Assembly: GCA_004352715.1 (NCBI GenBank) | Contig: SCFE01000085.1 | Location: forward strand, 1,747,631-1,811,630 | Direction: 5' to 3' | From: Hofstenia miamia | Taxonomy: Eukaryota; Xenacoelomorpha; Acoela | Length of the DNA stretch: 64,000 nucleotides | In this document: positions 1-10,789 of the stretch, one piece after another | How positions within the stretch are numbered: the first letter of the stretch is position 1 | How the letters are laid out: each line of letters opens with the position of its first letter | Notes under the pieces: generated by a model | Database searches by the model: none | What the model was told of the DNA's origin: nothing | The model's input: the letters and a program-made list of their open reading frames with translations, nothing else | Program-made: the position numbers and the translations under genes

Positions 1-645
1 TAGCCCTCAATAGGAGAATTTACAATTTGTTTGTATTGGAAGTCTATCAATGTTATTACATTGTATTTAATTCATAGTCGACCTACGGACCTAATCCCTA
101 TGTTTCTGCTGACAGCTTTGATTGTTCACATGTACGATAGGTTATTAGCATATAGATATTTATCTGTAGGGTTATTACATGTAAGGCATAATAACAAGCT
201 GATGCATTCAGGTTGCGAGTCTCCTTTAGATTACAACATCATTAATAACAAGAACAATCAATGCATTAAATTAGTAGGTTATTCACATATTGTCACGATT
301 GCATTATCCCACAACATTTCATGCACTGAGTCTTTGTTGCGGCGATTGGTGTTTCTTTTGATGCTAAAGTGTTCGTTGGAATTAATAGTTACATCGTAGT
401 TCTTCAATTCCTCTTTGTGCTTTGCCTCAGGTCGGGTGTGTAACCCTGTACTTTGTACCAACCATCTCCTGTCTTGAACCTAAATTACTGTTGTTACTCC
501 GAGCGTCAAATATAGTTGTTGCCTAGATATTAGTCTAACCATTAAGTAACTACAAGTAAGAACAAAAGAATAGAGATGGAATTTGGAATCTGTCACCTAC
601 CTTACATGGTAAGAATAGGAAGTAGTCAAAGTAGCTCCTAAATTA
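1..645 (+). repeat. Dispersed repeat, copy 1 (cut by window edge)
   Basis: This segment matches the reverse complement of about 34364-35010 along most of its length. Shared landmarks include ATAACAAGAACAATCAATGC near 246 and an end reading AGCTCCTAAATTA near 633-645. Each copy holds an ORF of 120-134 codons in corresponding frames (31-399 here), but small indels shift the frame locally, so coding is not supported. It may be the LTR of an unidentified element; I see no internal coding region attached. Confidence 0.6.
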
Positions 646-2989
646 CATTTAAGTTTACTAGTTGGATGGTTGTCAAGATTCTACAATAGACAAAACTTAC
701 ATATAAATACATGTACACGTTTTCCACATTATTACAATTCTCACTTGGTCTATTTTACAAAATTTCCTTTGCACTGATAAAAAACAGAGTTTTTCATATG
801 ATAGAAACCATTTCTCCAAAAATTTTCTGCTCTCCCATTAATAAATGAGTAGATATTGCAAAACTTGCAAATATATAATAGTTTTATAATATTTTAGGAA
901 AATTTATTCAAAACGGCTCCTTTCGAAATTTTCTAGAATGCACTGATTTAAACCAAGCTACATTAGAAAATAATCTTTGCTTTATATGCGGTATTCTCTG
1001 TAGTTGCTTGAAAACATGTAACAAAAGTCAATGTATATTTAAATGTTTTTTTTTTCATTCAAAAAGCAATGTTTTTAAGCGGAAATTTTAAATAAAATTT
1101 ACACTGCTATGAAGTACTCTACAGCTTTTTACTCACAAATTCGCACAAGAGAGATCGAATTTCGAGGAAGAGAGAATCAATTTCATAAATTTGTTCACAT
1201 TCTGTATATTCTATTGTCTTGCAATTTTTGAGTAATATAATAGTATATTTTGGACATCCAAAGAAGCTCAGAGTTATATTTCAAGTATGTGAGGCTTCTT
1301 CTGACATGCTAGTTGTAGTTTTAATAGTCTTGAAACCAGACTTAGAATATGGGTACAAACCTATTTTCGAGGCAATACAAGGTATACCTTCGTTTTTTTA
1401 ATTTATTTCATTATTCAATACATTCAACACCACCCCAGAGATGAAAGCGGACCAGATCAACCAATACAGTGCTGAAAATTGATACCCATAAGGCAAACAT
1501 TCTTCAGGCAAACATTTCTAAGGTAAAGCATTAGAATATAATACGTCCTGTGATATGGAGCAGAATTAAACAATGGGATAGTGGGGCAGGGCAAAGCGTT
1601 TTTGGCAGAGATGGACAAAAGCCAAATAGTTCAACTCAATCCCACATGGCCATGAAACATTGTACTGCAATGTGTTGAAAATTGAATTTGCATTTAGAAA
1701 TTTTTCGTTAGTTTCACTTACTCTTAAAAAAATCTATAGAATTTTTTCAATTTTAGTTTGTAGATTTTATTATGTTTCCAAAATACATAGTAATCCGAAA
1801 AATTGAAAAAATTTATTGTTAGAGGGGCAGCCACAATCCTTGCCCACCCCCAAATCTCTAGATGTTAGTCAGATTTGAATTTGGAGTACTGAAGCTTTCC
1901 TTAGATATTGTTTATTTTTTCTACAATTCTACTTTCAAATTTTTAAGAAAATTTCATCTCAACCTTTTATGAAAACTTGTATTCCAGTTGAAAAATTCAA
2001 AATTTCTTTACATCACCTTGAGATGATTTAATTCTACCTAACTACACATCTGTTTGTAAATTTTAAGGTTCACATTATTTGAAAGTTATTTTATGCAATT
2101 GTTATTGCAATTTGGTGCTAATATTTATCATGAAAAATGATGTTAAAAATTTCAGAAATTTTCATCCAGCTGTACATTCAACTCACAATTTTAGAAATAT
2201 ATAGTTCCTGTACTTAATGTTTTTTGCTTTTTTGTACATTTATGGCATGGGTTTACTTGATTATCACCTACATTGCAATGCACTTTAAGACGCCCATGAT
2301 AAAACTACCAGTAAAAATTAAATAAATCATTCTAATATGTCAATATTAGTTTAAGCAGACGTTGATATCAGTATTTACCAAAACGTTGACTGTGAAATTT
2401 GATAAGAACATCTCCGTATTCTCTGAAATTCAATGTAAGTACTAATAAATAGTTTCAATGAATGTTTATATATTTGGATTTGAACTTTTACTAAGCACAT
2501 AATTTTGATTGTATTTGCTTAATATGAAGGTCGTAGTCACATTATATCAAGGGTAACATTGAAATTTCCCATCAAATCAAATCAAATCAATGGATTGTTA
2601 CTATTTGATATCAATCAAATAAACAGGAATGTATTGTTGATATCAACAGTATTGCATTTTTGGCTACAATATATTCTTTACTTTCTTCAATGAAGCGTCC
2701 CAAGCTCATGTGCTGAAGCAAGCACAAATTATAAAAATTACTAATGCAATCTTGATTTCACTGCATCAGAACATTATTTTATTAAATATTTATCCTAAAT
2801 TGTTCAATCCTACCAAATCCAGTAGGTTCATTCGTAACGCAGGAATTTTTATGAATTATCTTAACAATTATTAGTCATTCAATTCTTAACTATGTAAAAT
2901 TGTTTGCATCATAGATTATAGAGATGCTTGATAATACTGCATAATACATTTAAAACGAAATTGTCTGGCATATGGTAGTTATACAAAGC

Positions 2990-2991
<2 letters not shown>
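646..2991. other. Gene-free A+T-rich stretch
   Basis: No coding region, RNA gene or clear mobile element could be supported here. There is a short (ATCAA)n run near 2571-2590. Open frames such as 1219-1401 are short and have no recognisable domain. Confidence 0.5.
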
Positions 2992-3031
<40 letters not shown>

Positions 3032-3047
3032 GTATATGTATATATAT
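2992..3047. repeat. (TA)n microsatellite ending at a contig join
   Basis: A nearly pure TA repeat runs into a single N at 3048. The sequence after the N is a duplicate of 48755-49301, so the join was probably made on the microsatellite and may be wrong. Confidence 0.9.
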
Positions 3048-3048
3048 N

Positions 3049-3595
3049 ACATCTAACGATAAAGTTAAAAAATTGTATTAAGGTAAAGTGAGATTATTTA
3101 GTGGTAATTCGAATCTTTTGAATAAGTTTTTATTTCTCTACATACCAGGGTTCTGGTACACCTTGGGAACAACAACTATAACTTTGCATCGATTTTTAAT
3201 CTGTAATTAAAAGATGAGACACTATTTTTATGAATTCATGTTACAATTGTATAAATTTTTTTACAAGAAATCATGAAAAATTTGAAAAAAAATTCTCTCC
3301 AGGGTTATTAAATTTTCAAGAACCCAAAAAATTGATTCAATTGTACAAGAATAGAATTAATTAGAGGAAGATTACCACTCTGTTTAGAATGTGGCCTGGA
3401 TTGAATTTAGAAAGGCCTAAATAGGTTTTGCTGAACTCTTTTTTTGTAAGAGTCGCGAACTTTGTCACACCATACGTGCTTGCCGAATTGAAATTCTCAG
3501 TTCTGCGCAGCTTTCTGATGTAGTCAAGATTTTTTTCAAAGACTGCCATTGATTTCGATTTCAATCTTTTCGACCCACTGCAATTAGTTTCAATA
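3049..3595. repeat. Near-identical duplicate of 48755-49301
   Basis: All 547 bases align to 48755-49301 without gaps (offset 45706). I noticed one difference, G at 3490 versus T at 49196. Both copies touch a single-N join (3048 and 49302). This looks like two allelic or overlapping contigs placed apart rather than a biological duplication. Confidence 0.9.
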
Positions 3596-3713
3596 TAAAG
3601 CTGATTGAATACAATCTGAAAAGCTGTGAAGCTTATTTTATTGCTGTATGATTGTGTTGCCATCTCATGTTTGTTCGCTTTTTTCAATTTCTTGCATTTA
3701 GGATTGGCTGTAT
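3376..3713 (-). CDS. CTSF: Orphan exon 3 of cathepsin F-like gene (I29 pro-domain)
   Basis: This exon encodes residues 138-249 of the cathepsin F-like precursor whose other exons lie at 41427-57116. It carries the I29 inhibitor pro-domain: a long helix containing MAVFEKNLDYIRKL, then STYGVTKFATLTKKEF, which matches the conserved GVTKFxxLTxxEF strand of cathepsin propeptides. The acceptor reads TTTCTTTAG before 3713 and the donor GTAATC follows 3376. The exon enters in phase 1 and leaves in phase 0, exactly as needed between exon 2 (50682-50933) and exon 4 (47552-47746). A second copy at 49082-49301 is cut off by an N, so this displaced copy is the only complete version. The surrounding contig is probably misplaced on the scaffold. 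A separate, exon-carrying pseudogene fragment is the alternative. Confidence 0.85.
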
Positions 3714-3804
3714 CTAAAGAAACCTTTAGTAGGTGTCTTACAAAACTTTCTAACAGTCTGTTAACAAACAATCATATTCATTCAATAGCTTAATATGAAA
3801 TTTT

Positions 3805-3807
<3 letters not shown>

Positions 3808-3866
<59 letters not shown>
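3808..3866. repeat. (TA)n microsatellite
   Basis: An uninterrupted TA tract on the other side of the orphan exon contig. Like 2992-3047, it is a plausible place for a false assembly join, although no N marks it. Confidence 0.9.
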
Positions 3867-3868
<2 letters not shown>

Positions 3869-3900
3869 AATTTTCGAACGGGTGGCCGGGTCAAAAGTGT

Positions 3901-4370
3901 ATGTTGGTCTTACCAACCAACTCAGAAAACAAATTTTGCTTTTCTATTGCAAACAAACTTGTGATTTTCATCAATTATGTATTTTTATTGACTTCTATTT
4001 ATTTAAATATAATTGAAGTATGTTGTATAATAATAATTTTAATACATATATTGAAGTTTCAATGTATTTATTTGACATTATTTACTTAGTAGATAATTTA
4101 GATGGAAAACTCTCAAAAGATGTAATAATTGTATTCATATTCCTCTTCCATAAATAATATCAAAAAGACTTTAATTTCGTACCCTGCTAAAGTCAGAAAA
4201 ACACTTTCAATGTTCTATCGCAAAGAGACTAGTGAATTTGCGTATTTTCATAGGATTGTATTTATTTAACTATACATGTAGCATATTGTTAAAAAATAAT
4301 TTTGATAAATATATTGAACTTTATATGCACTTATTTGACTTTAGTGTCTTTGTAGATGATGGAAGAATGT
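3901..4370 (+). repeat. Diverged tandem duplication ahead of the TRIM-like ORF
   Basis: About 3905-4100 aligns with about 4180-4370. Both copies contain TCAGAAAA, TCTATTGCAAA or TCTATCGCAAA, a GTATTTTTAT or GTATTTATTT block, TATATTGAA, ACTTATTTGAC-like text, and end in TTAGTAGAT or TTTGTAGATG followed by GATGGAA. The second copy runs into the TRIM start codons, and both ends look like a 3' splice site. Confidence 0.55.
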
Positions 4371-6293
4371 AAAGATCTTCTGTCATGTCCTATTTGCTTG
4401 AATGAATTCATTGATCCCTACACATTAAAATGCCTGCATTCTTTTTGCAAGGAGTGCTTAGAAGAATATTGCAAAGACAAAACAGATTTCAATTGTCCTA
4501 TGTGTCAGTCGGTTTTTAAGGTTGGTACCTGGCAACCTGATTTTCGTTTAAAGGCTTTCAAAAATTATCTAAATTCTACTAAAACAAATGGTAATGAACT
4601 GCTTAAAACTTGTGAGATGTGTGAAACTAATATTCAAGTGAATGAAGCTCATTTGTGTGAGGAGTGTGAAGAAATTCTTTGCATGAGTTGTCGCATTATT
4701 CATGGAAAGAATAAGAGAACAAAGTCACACAATGTCTATTCCATAGCCTCAAATCCAATTCCATTTTGTGAAATCCATAACAAAATATTTGAATTATATT
4801 GCGAAAATGCTGAATGCCAAACTTTGCTTTGCATTACTTGTATAGTGGAAAGTCATGGGGGTCATAAGATGTGTACAATTGAAAAAGAGACAAACAGAGT
4901 ATCAAAGAATATTCTGAAGTTAGTTGAGAATGCGAATGAGAAAGTTGGGAAAATTCAATCATATAAAGATTATTCTAATAGTTTCAAAAAAGAAGTTCAG
5001 GACAAGTTTATTGCTTTGAAAATGACGGCAAAAGATAAGAGGGATTTGATAATTAATAAAGCAAATGAAGTATATGAAAAAGAAATAACTGCGATTTCTA
5101 ACAAAGAAGAGGAAATTAATAAACAAATGGCTGACAATGATAAGATTTTGGATTTAATTTCTAACAACGTGTCCTGTTTTATGAAATATTCTTTTGAAAA
5201 TCTTAGGTCACAAAACTACACTGACCTCGTTGAAATTCATGAAAATCTTAGCAAATTGTTGAATGAGTTTATGAGTTATAAATTTACATTTATTGATGTT
5301 GAAAAAATGTGTCTTAAGTCAGAGGAATTAAATAATGAATACTTTGAAACAATTATTGCCTCACTAATGGGCAGTTTTTCAGGAGATTGTAAAGTAAATG
5401 AGGAAGAAATTTGGACAAATGAAACAATTCTGTATTACAAAAAAGTTTGCAATCCTCAGGTTTTCTGGGCATATCGTTTTCAATTAGTGAATTCAGACTA
5501 TAAACCGTGGAATTCTAACATTATTTATGATGAAGAAGATGATATATTTTTTTATGTTCGAAGAGAGAATAATAGTTACTATCTCATTAAGTATCCAGGT
5601 AATGGAAGTTTGGAAGAAATGCAGATTTGCCACTCACAATTAAATTTTAAATTCAATATAGCAAATTTATTAGATGACCAATTACTTATATTTCATACAT
5701 GTGATGAAAAGAAATCATTGCTTCAAGCAAGCAAGACTGATCTAACTTCAAGTGAGTTCAACTTCAAATTCTGCAAAACAAGCAAAATTGTTACACTATG
5801 TTCATCAAGCAATTTTGTGTTTATTTTTTCGAAAGGTAATGTTATCTACAAATATTGCCCAGAAACTAAAACTGAAGAACAAATAAATCTAAGGCTACCA
5901 AATGACATAGAAATTGTATTTGAAATTGCAGTTTCTAAGAACTTGAATTACATCATAATATCCTACAAAGTTAAAAAATTTTTATCATGCAACAACATTG
6001 TGGTTTCTCTTAAGAATAAAAATATTCTCTGGGAAGTTGTTTTGCCTTATTTTAAATCTTTCTTTACATTCTTTACAAAAAATATTTTAGCTATATCTTT
6101 TTTTAATCTCTTCGAAGGCGAGTCAATTGAGCTGTATGATGCTAATAATGGAGAAATAATTAGGAAATTTAGTTTAGATGAAATTGTGGAAGAAGAAGAA
6201 GAGAAAGATTTTTGGTACTTTACTAAGGGAAAAGGGGAATCATTGATATTTTGGAGTGATTTTGGCTTGGCTAAAATGGAATTTCATTCTTAA
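4356..6293 (+). CDS. TRIM-like RING/B-box protein, probable E3 ubiquitin ligase
   Basis: A single 645-residue ORF. Residues 11-50 form a RING finger with C11, C14, C26, H28, C31, C34, C47 and C50 in C3HC4 order. B-box 1 follows (C86, C89, C101, C104, C109, C112, H116, H125), then B-box 2 (C138, H141, C149, C154, C159, C162, H167, H170). Residues about 180-300 are rich in K, E and heptad-like leucines and look like a coiled coil. The last 275 residues lack a recognisable SPRY or filamin domain; repeated short beta-strand patterns suggest a propeller, which is inference. RING proteins of this layout transfer ubiquitin to substrates chosen by the C-terminal domain. The start is the first of two tandem ATGs; TTTGTAG just before it could be a 3' splice site, so a 5' untranslated exon is possible. 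All zinc ligands are present and no stop interrupts it, so it is probably functional. Confidence 0.88.
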   Translation: MMEECKDLLSCPICLNEFIDPYTLKCLHSFCKECLEEYCKDKTDFNCPMCQSVFKVGTWQPDFRLKAFKNYLNSTKTNGNELLKTCEMCETNIQVNEAHLCEECEEILCMSCRIIHGKNKRTKSHNVYSIASNPIPFCEIHNKIFELYCENAECQTLLCITCIVESHGGHKMCTIEKETNRVSKNILKLVENANEKVGKIQSYKDYSNSFKKEVQDKFIALKMTAKDKRDLIINKANEVYEKEITAISNKEEEINKQMADNDKILDLISNNVSCFMKYSFENLRSQNYTDLVEIHENLSKLLNEFMSYKFTFIDVEKMCLKSEELNNEYFETIIASLMGSFSGDCKVNEEEIWTNETILYYKKVCNPQVFWAYRFQLVNSDYKPWNSNIIYDEEDDIFFYVRRENNSYYLIKYPGNGSLEEMQICHSQLNFKFNIANLLDDQLLIFHTCDEKKSLLQASKTDLTSSEFNFKFCKTSKIVTLCSSSNFVFIFSKGNVIYKYCPETKTEEQINLRLPNDIEIVFEIAVSKNLNYIIISYKVKKFLSCNNIVVSLKNKNILWEVVLPYFKSFFTFFTKNILAISFFNLFEGESIELYDANNGEIIRKFSLDEIVEEEEEKDFWYFTKGKGESLIFWSDFGLAKMEFHS

Positions 6294-7296
6294 ATGCATT
6301 TGTTCAATGCAACTTATGCTCAAAATCCTTCCAGACTGTAAAAGAGTGGTCTACGATTAAGTTTCTTTAAATTATTGGCTAATTTTATAATATAAGCTTT
6401 GAATATATGAATATAATATATCATTCTCTAGTAGCCCTATCTTATATTTCAACTCATGTCACTGCAGAGATGGACGCGGCCAGGCTCATTTAAACTAATG
6501 CCAATTCAGCCCACCTTAGACCATTTCAAATTTAAAGCATAAATTGCGTCAGAGAAGAGTATATGATACCAATGTACAATTTCAAAATGTATGTTTTTAC
6601 TTCAAAAATGACACGTTTTTTAGTTTTGGCAGATTTTTTCATCACATTTTTTACAATTCCTTGACTCAAGACGAATTTGCCCTGCCCAAATGTTATATCT
6701 CTGCTTCACTATCATTTGTTTTTTCCTAAAGCTTAAGACCTAAGCTGCACCTAAGCTGATTGTTTAATTTTGGATTGTACAACTAAGGTGTTTTATGTAA
6801 ACAAATATATACCAAGGTAAAATAAAGATTGCAAATGATGTATACATATATTCATTACCATCAAACCTCTTCAAAGTCAGAATGGCAAGAGATTTGAAAA
6901 CATTATGTGGGTATGTGTACAAAATTAAGCAGCTCTAACCTTTTAGAAATTTTTTTATTATTTTATGAAAAAATTTAGAAGCTCAAAATTCACCAACTTA
7001 AAATAGTGTACACACAACTTTGTGCGCAACCTTTCTTGATTTAATCAGGCACAAAAGATAAGTTGTGTACGCCATTCTAGCTTTTGTTGTGAACTTTTAA
7101 TTTATTTAATACGATTTATTGTCAATCTTCACACAGAAGCAATTATACACACATTATTATTTGCATAAATGATTAAAATTACACAAGATGTTTTCAAAAC
7201 GGGGTCTTTTTTCTTCAGGCTGCTTGATTTGTATTGGTTGGGTTGTATTTTAATGGTAGGTTGATTTTTTGAAATGTTAATAAATATAAATCAGCC
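6294..7296. other. Region downstream of the TRIM-like gene
   Basis: No gene recognised. The 61-codon frame at 6544-6729 has no domain features. From about 7000 the text (TTGTGTAC, TTGTGCGCAACC) begins to resemble the degenerate repeat that follows. Confidence 0.4.
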
Positions 7297-7690
7297 AAAA
7301 AGTTGTGGTTAAAATTCTAATTGTGCTTGAAGTTGTAAGTGGGTATGCCAATATTTTGTTTTGAACTTTACAATTTCCTAGAAATTTGTGCTCAAAGTTT
7401 TAAATGTGTATGCAAATATTTTTTGAAATGAACTTTTTAATTCTTAATATGTTGTGCTCAAATTTGTAAGTGCGTATTCAAATATTAGTTTGTAAGCTTT
7501 ATAGTTACCTGGAAAGTAGTGCTTAAAATTGTTAGTGCACATGCAAATATTTTCACTGTGAACTCTACAAATACCTAGAAAGTTGTACTGAAATTCGTAA
7601 TTGTGTACACAATTATTTTTTGAATGAAATTTTTAATTTATAGAAATTTGTGATCAAATTTGTAAGTGTGGGGACAAATTTTTTTGATAT
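7297..7690 (+). repeat. Degenerate minisatellite, about six units of 62-69 bp
   Basis: Units share the order CCTAGAAAGTTGTGCTCAAA, TTTGTAAGTGTGTATGC, AAATATTTTTT, then GAACTTTACAATT. Clear units begin near 7377, 7446, 7508, 7574 and 7639, with an earlier one from about 7297. Divergence between units is high, so the array is old. Confidence 0.7.
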
Positions 7691-9187
7691 TTATGACCAG
7701 AACAATGTATGCAATCAATAAAATCATCTATGCTAATTGAGCAAGAAAATTATTTCTAAATTAAGCAAAACATGACTTAGATACTTCTTGCTCTTATGGA
7801 GTGATATGTAAAATCAGAACACTTACAGTAAGAGTTAGTAGAAAGCGAAGGAATTTTGTTTGTAGGTGTAATCAATTTTATAGACAGAAAAAGGCTTCAG
7901 AAAATGAGAAAAGATTCTCACACTTTAGACATTGACTGCTAAGCCCAAATCATGAATACTTCCCACTGTGCCAAAATATTTTTTGAGAGAGATATTAGAC
8001 TCCAATTCTCCAAAACGTACGAGATATTGAGCTTTAAAATATATGACAAAAATTATCTTTCCCACTGTGCCATGTATATGTCAATTGGATATAGCTTGAA
8101 ACAACAAAAAAAATGAAACAAAGACAAGATGACTAATTATTTTTATAAGTCAATGACTAACCATCATTTATGATACTTTTCATGTGTTTCTATTTGCGCA
8201 AATGGGCTAAAAATTAGGTTTGGAAAGTTCATGTTCAAAAAGTGTCCTGTATACAAATAGTGTATACATGTGAAAAATATACTAGCTTTAAGTTTTAAGC
8301 TAGTTTTAGGCTAACTACATATTAGTCTCCAATGGCCTCCAAAAAAATAACTCTTACAAAATTCCAATGAGCACTTAATGAAGTTTCTAGTGTAGAGTCA
8401 CTTTGGTCCATATTTATTTTTATTATTCAATTATTTGCACTCTCCAATTAATTCGGTGGTATTTACTACTTTTGATATAGTGATTTTATTTTCTGCAATT
8501 GTTCGAAATTAGGTTTTGAATTTAGTGTATTTGTCCCTTGATTATAGAATATGTGTGATTGTTCGTTAATTTGCGAGGGAAACCAGTGTATTTTTGTAAA
8601 ACGGTAAATATTTACCTTTTTCTGTAATCAAATGTCAAATAAATTTCGTTCTCACTGGATAACGTTTGCTTTATTTTTCTTTATTATATTTCTACCTCTT
8701 TTAGGTTTTACATGGATGTAATAATGATGAATCTGTAAGATCTGGTGATAATGTTGGAGGAACTCTGCCGTGCCTGGGGCGATAACTTGCTCCTTGACAG
8801 ATGTGAGCCCATATTGTGGTCGCTTTATGGCTATGAATAGGCATAGGGAATAATATTACTACTAACTCAATCAATCGTACATGCACATAACATCACACTT
8901 TGCAAATATATTATGCTGTTGGTGTATGCGAATACATGGTAATTACACGTTATTAATATCTTTATTACATGAGCTGAGATATTAGACACTGAGCTAAATT
9001 TGTTTTATTGAGCTAGAAATTAAACTTGAGACACACAATTAGCACCTTGGATAGTAAGGATAGTTTCTAAAGATTTGGCTCTGGCGTGATGCTGTGTAAA
9101 TTGGTCACTAGCTGGATTGCCTTTTCGGAAATGGTATCAGTTCTTTTTTCTACAGTGAAGTTGGTGAACTACTGATCTTCATCTGTT
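7691..9187. other. Gene-free stretch with LTR-like sequence near 8530-8710
   Basis: No coding region could be supported. Near 8530-8710 there is a TTTGTAAAACGG segment, an AATAAATTTCG polyadenylation-like signal and an end in TTTTACA, which is suggestive of a retroelement terminus but unpaired. A 61-codon minus-strand frame at 8701-8886 overlaps this and has no recognisable domain. Confidence 0.3.
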
Positions 9188-9553
9188 TTGTTAGAATATA
9201 GGATGCTCTCAGCGATGGTAATTCTTTGCAACCTTGTACTGCTCAAGCTGCTAGATGCACCCTGCAGATTTTACACTAGTGATCATATCTCAGTTGATGA
9301 TATTATTGAAGATCCTGACTATCTTCAGAATTTTTCTGGATTTTCTAGTAGTGAAGAAGAAGATTTGCCTGATAGGCTGAAAGAGAACCTAAGAATAGAA
9401 CACTTAGAGTGTGATGATGATGATGTTAATGATAATCCTAGTACATCTGCAAGTTCGGCAAATCGGTCTACTTTTTCTGGCAGACAGAAAAGTTTTTCAT
9501 TTAATGGAAAAAAAGGCCTGCAATTAAATGTACCTTATATGTGTCCACCATAA
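9188..9553 (+). CDS. Hypothetical acidic ORF, possibly one exon
   Basis: The frame encodes about 121 residues. A strongly acidic stretch (SSSEEEDLPDRL, then ECDDDDVND) is followed by a Ser/Thr-rich tail and a basic KSFSFNGKKG segment. Acidic N-terminal regions of this style occur in domesticated or decayed transposases and in nuclear proteins, but no catalytic domain is visible. TTTTACACTAG at 9271-9281 could be a 3' splice site, in which case the exon starts at 9282 within this frame. No further exons were recognised on either side. I do not recognise the gene. Confidence 0.3.
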   Translation: MLEYRMLSAMVILCNLVLLKLLDAPCRFYTSDHISVDDIIEDPDYLQNFSGFSSSEEEDLPDRLKENLRIEHLECDDDDVNDNPSTSASSANRSTFSGRQKSFSFNGKKGLQLNVPYMCPP

Positions 9554-10789
9554 TTCAAAGATATACATAAGACAATGGACATAAATGAGTAAAAAATTAT
9601 AAAAAAATTTAAATTACAAAATTAAAAGTTTTTTATATAGTTTATAAGTCTTATATAATTAGACAATCATATGATATGACAAAAAAAATTCATCTACCAT
9701 TGGATAATGCTATGGCCCTGTATTGCCTGCAAAAAATTCATCATGCAAAATTGATGTCCAAATATCTTTCACAAATCTTCCTCAGCATACCAGTATATAT
9801 TTAAAGCATTGTAAAGTACATAGAATATATCCACATTATGTATATAATGCAAAAATTGAAGCCACAAGGTGGATACACATAGTGCATACACAGCACACTG
9901 TGAAATCACACTGTATACATTATAATGTATCCATGGCAGTCAATGTGTTTTGGGAAACTAAGTTTCCCATAGGGGAATGTCCTTTCCACTTAAAGTTTGT
10001 GACAATATGTTTATAGTCTTACATACATAGATTTGGATAAATTACATAGAAAATATATTTTGGAAGCTTACTATGTAGTCCACAATGGTATGCTATATAG
10101 AAAACCAATTATTTCTGTACCAATTGATCAATTGTTCATTGATCTTTTAACAAAAAGATATAATAAAAAAACAAGATAAATCCATTGAAAAGTCTAAGAG
10201 TGTATTTAGGAATCTTGTAAAACTTGATGAAGCTACAGGTAATCACAAGAATAATAATGTTAAAATATCATTATGGGCCAAAGTGTTTTCCACTAAAATA
10301 ATCCTTCACAGTTAATGGATCACATTTAATTATTTATTCAAATTGTTGGAAATTACAGTGCTGAAGTTTATAATGAAAATAATTAGTTAATTGACGAATT
10401 AGTAGTATTAAACGATATGATGAGATGAAGTTTTAAAATCCAAAATTCATATCCTTAAGGGATAACAAAATTAACAGTTGTGAAATTAATCTCACTCTTT
10501 CAAATTCAAATTTTGATTTTTTCTAAGATCTTATGTAATTTATATGACAGAAATTCCAACACTTCTAAATTAAAATTGGGAAAATTTTATACATAGACCT
10601 TTGGATTTCACAGTAAAATATCTAAATCCTAAAATATTACACAAACAACCACATTGCATTTTCTTAGATCAAATAAATATGTCATACTCTTGGCAAAATC
10701 TTTCTAAGGAATAGAAGAACAACAAAGTTGAATATTCTCATAATGACACTATTACTTAGACAAAAGTTACATTTCTTGATAGCAGTTAT
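9554..10789. other. Gene-free stretch
   Basis: Nothing supportable. Frames such as 9723-10016 are A+T-driven, with no domain. About 10040-10320 reads like a decayed coding fragment, with lysine-rich phrases broken by stops, but I cannot assign it. Confidence 0.35.

Noticed and set aside
3049-3595. True segmental duplication of the cathepsin exon
   Set aside because: One visible difference in 547 bp, both copies at N joins, and complementary truncation favour a misplaced contig; not fully excluded.
8701-8886. 61-codon minus-strand ORF
   Set aside because: Short, no recognisable domain, and overlaps an LTR-like terminus.
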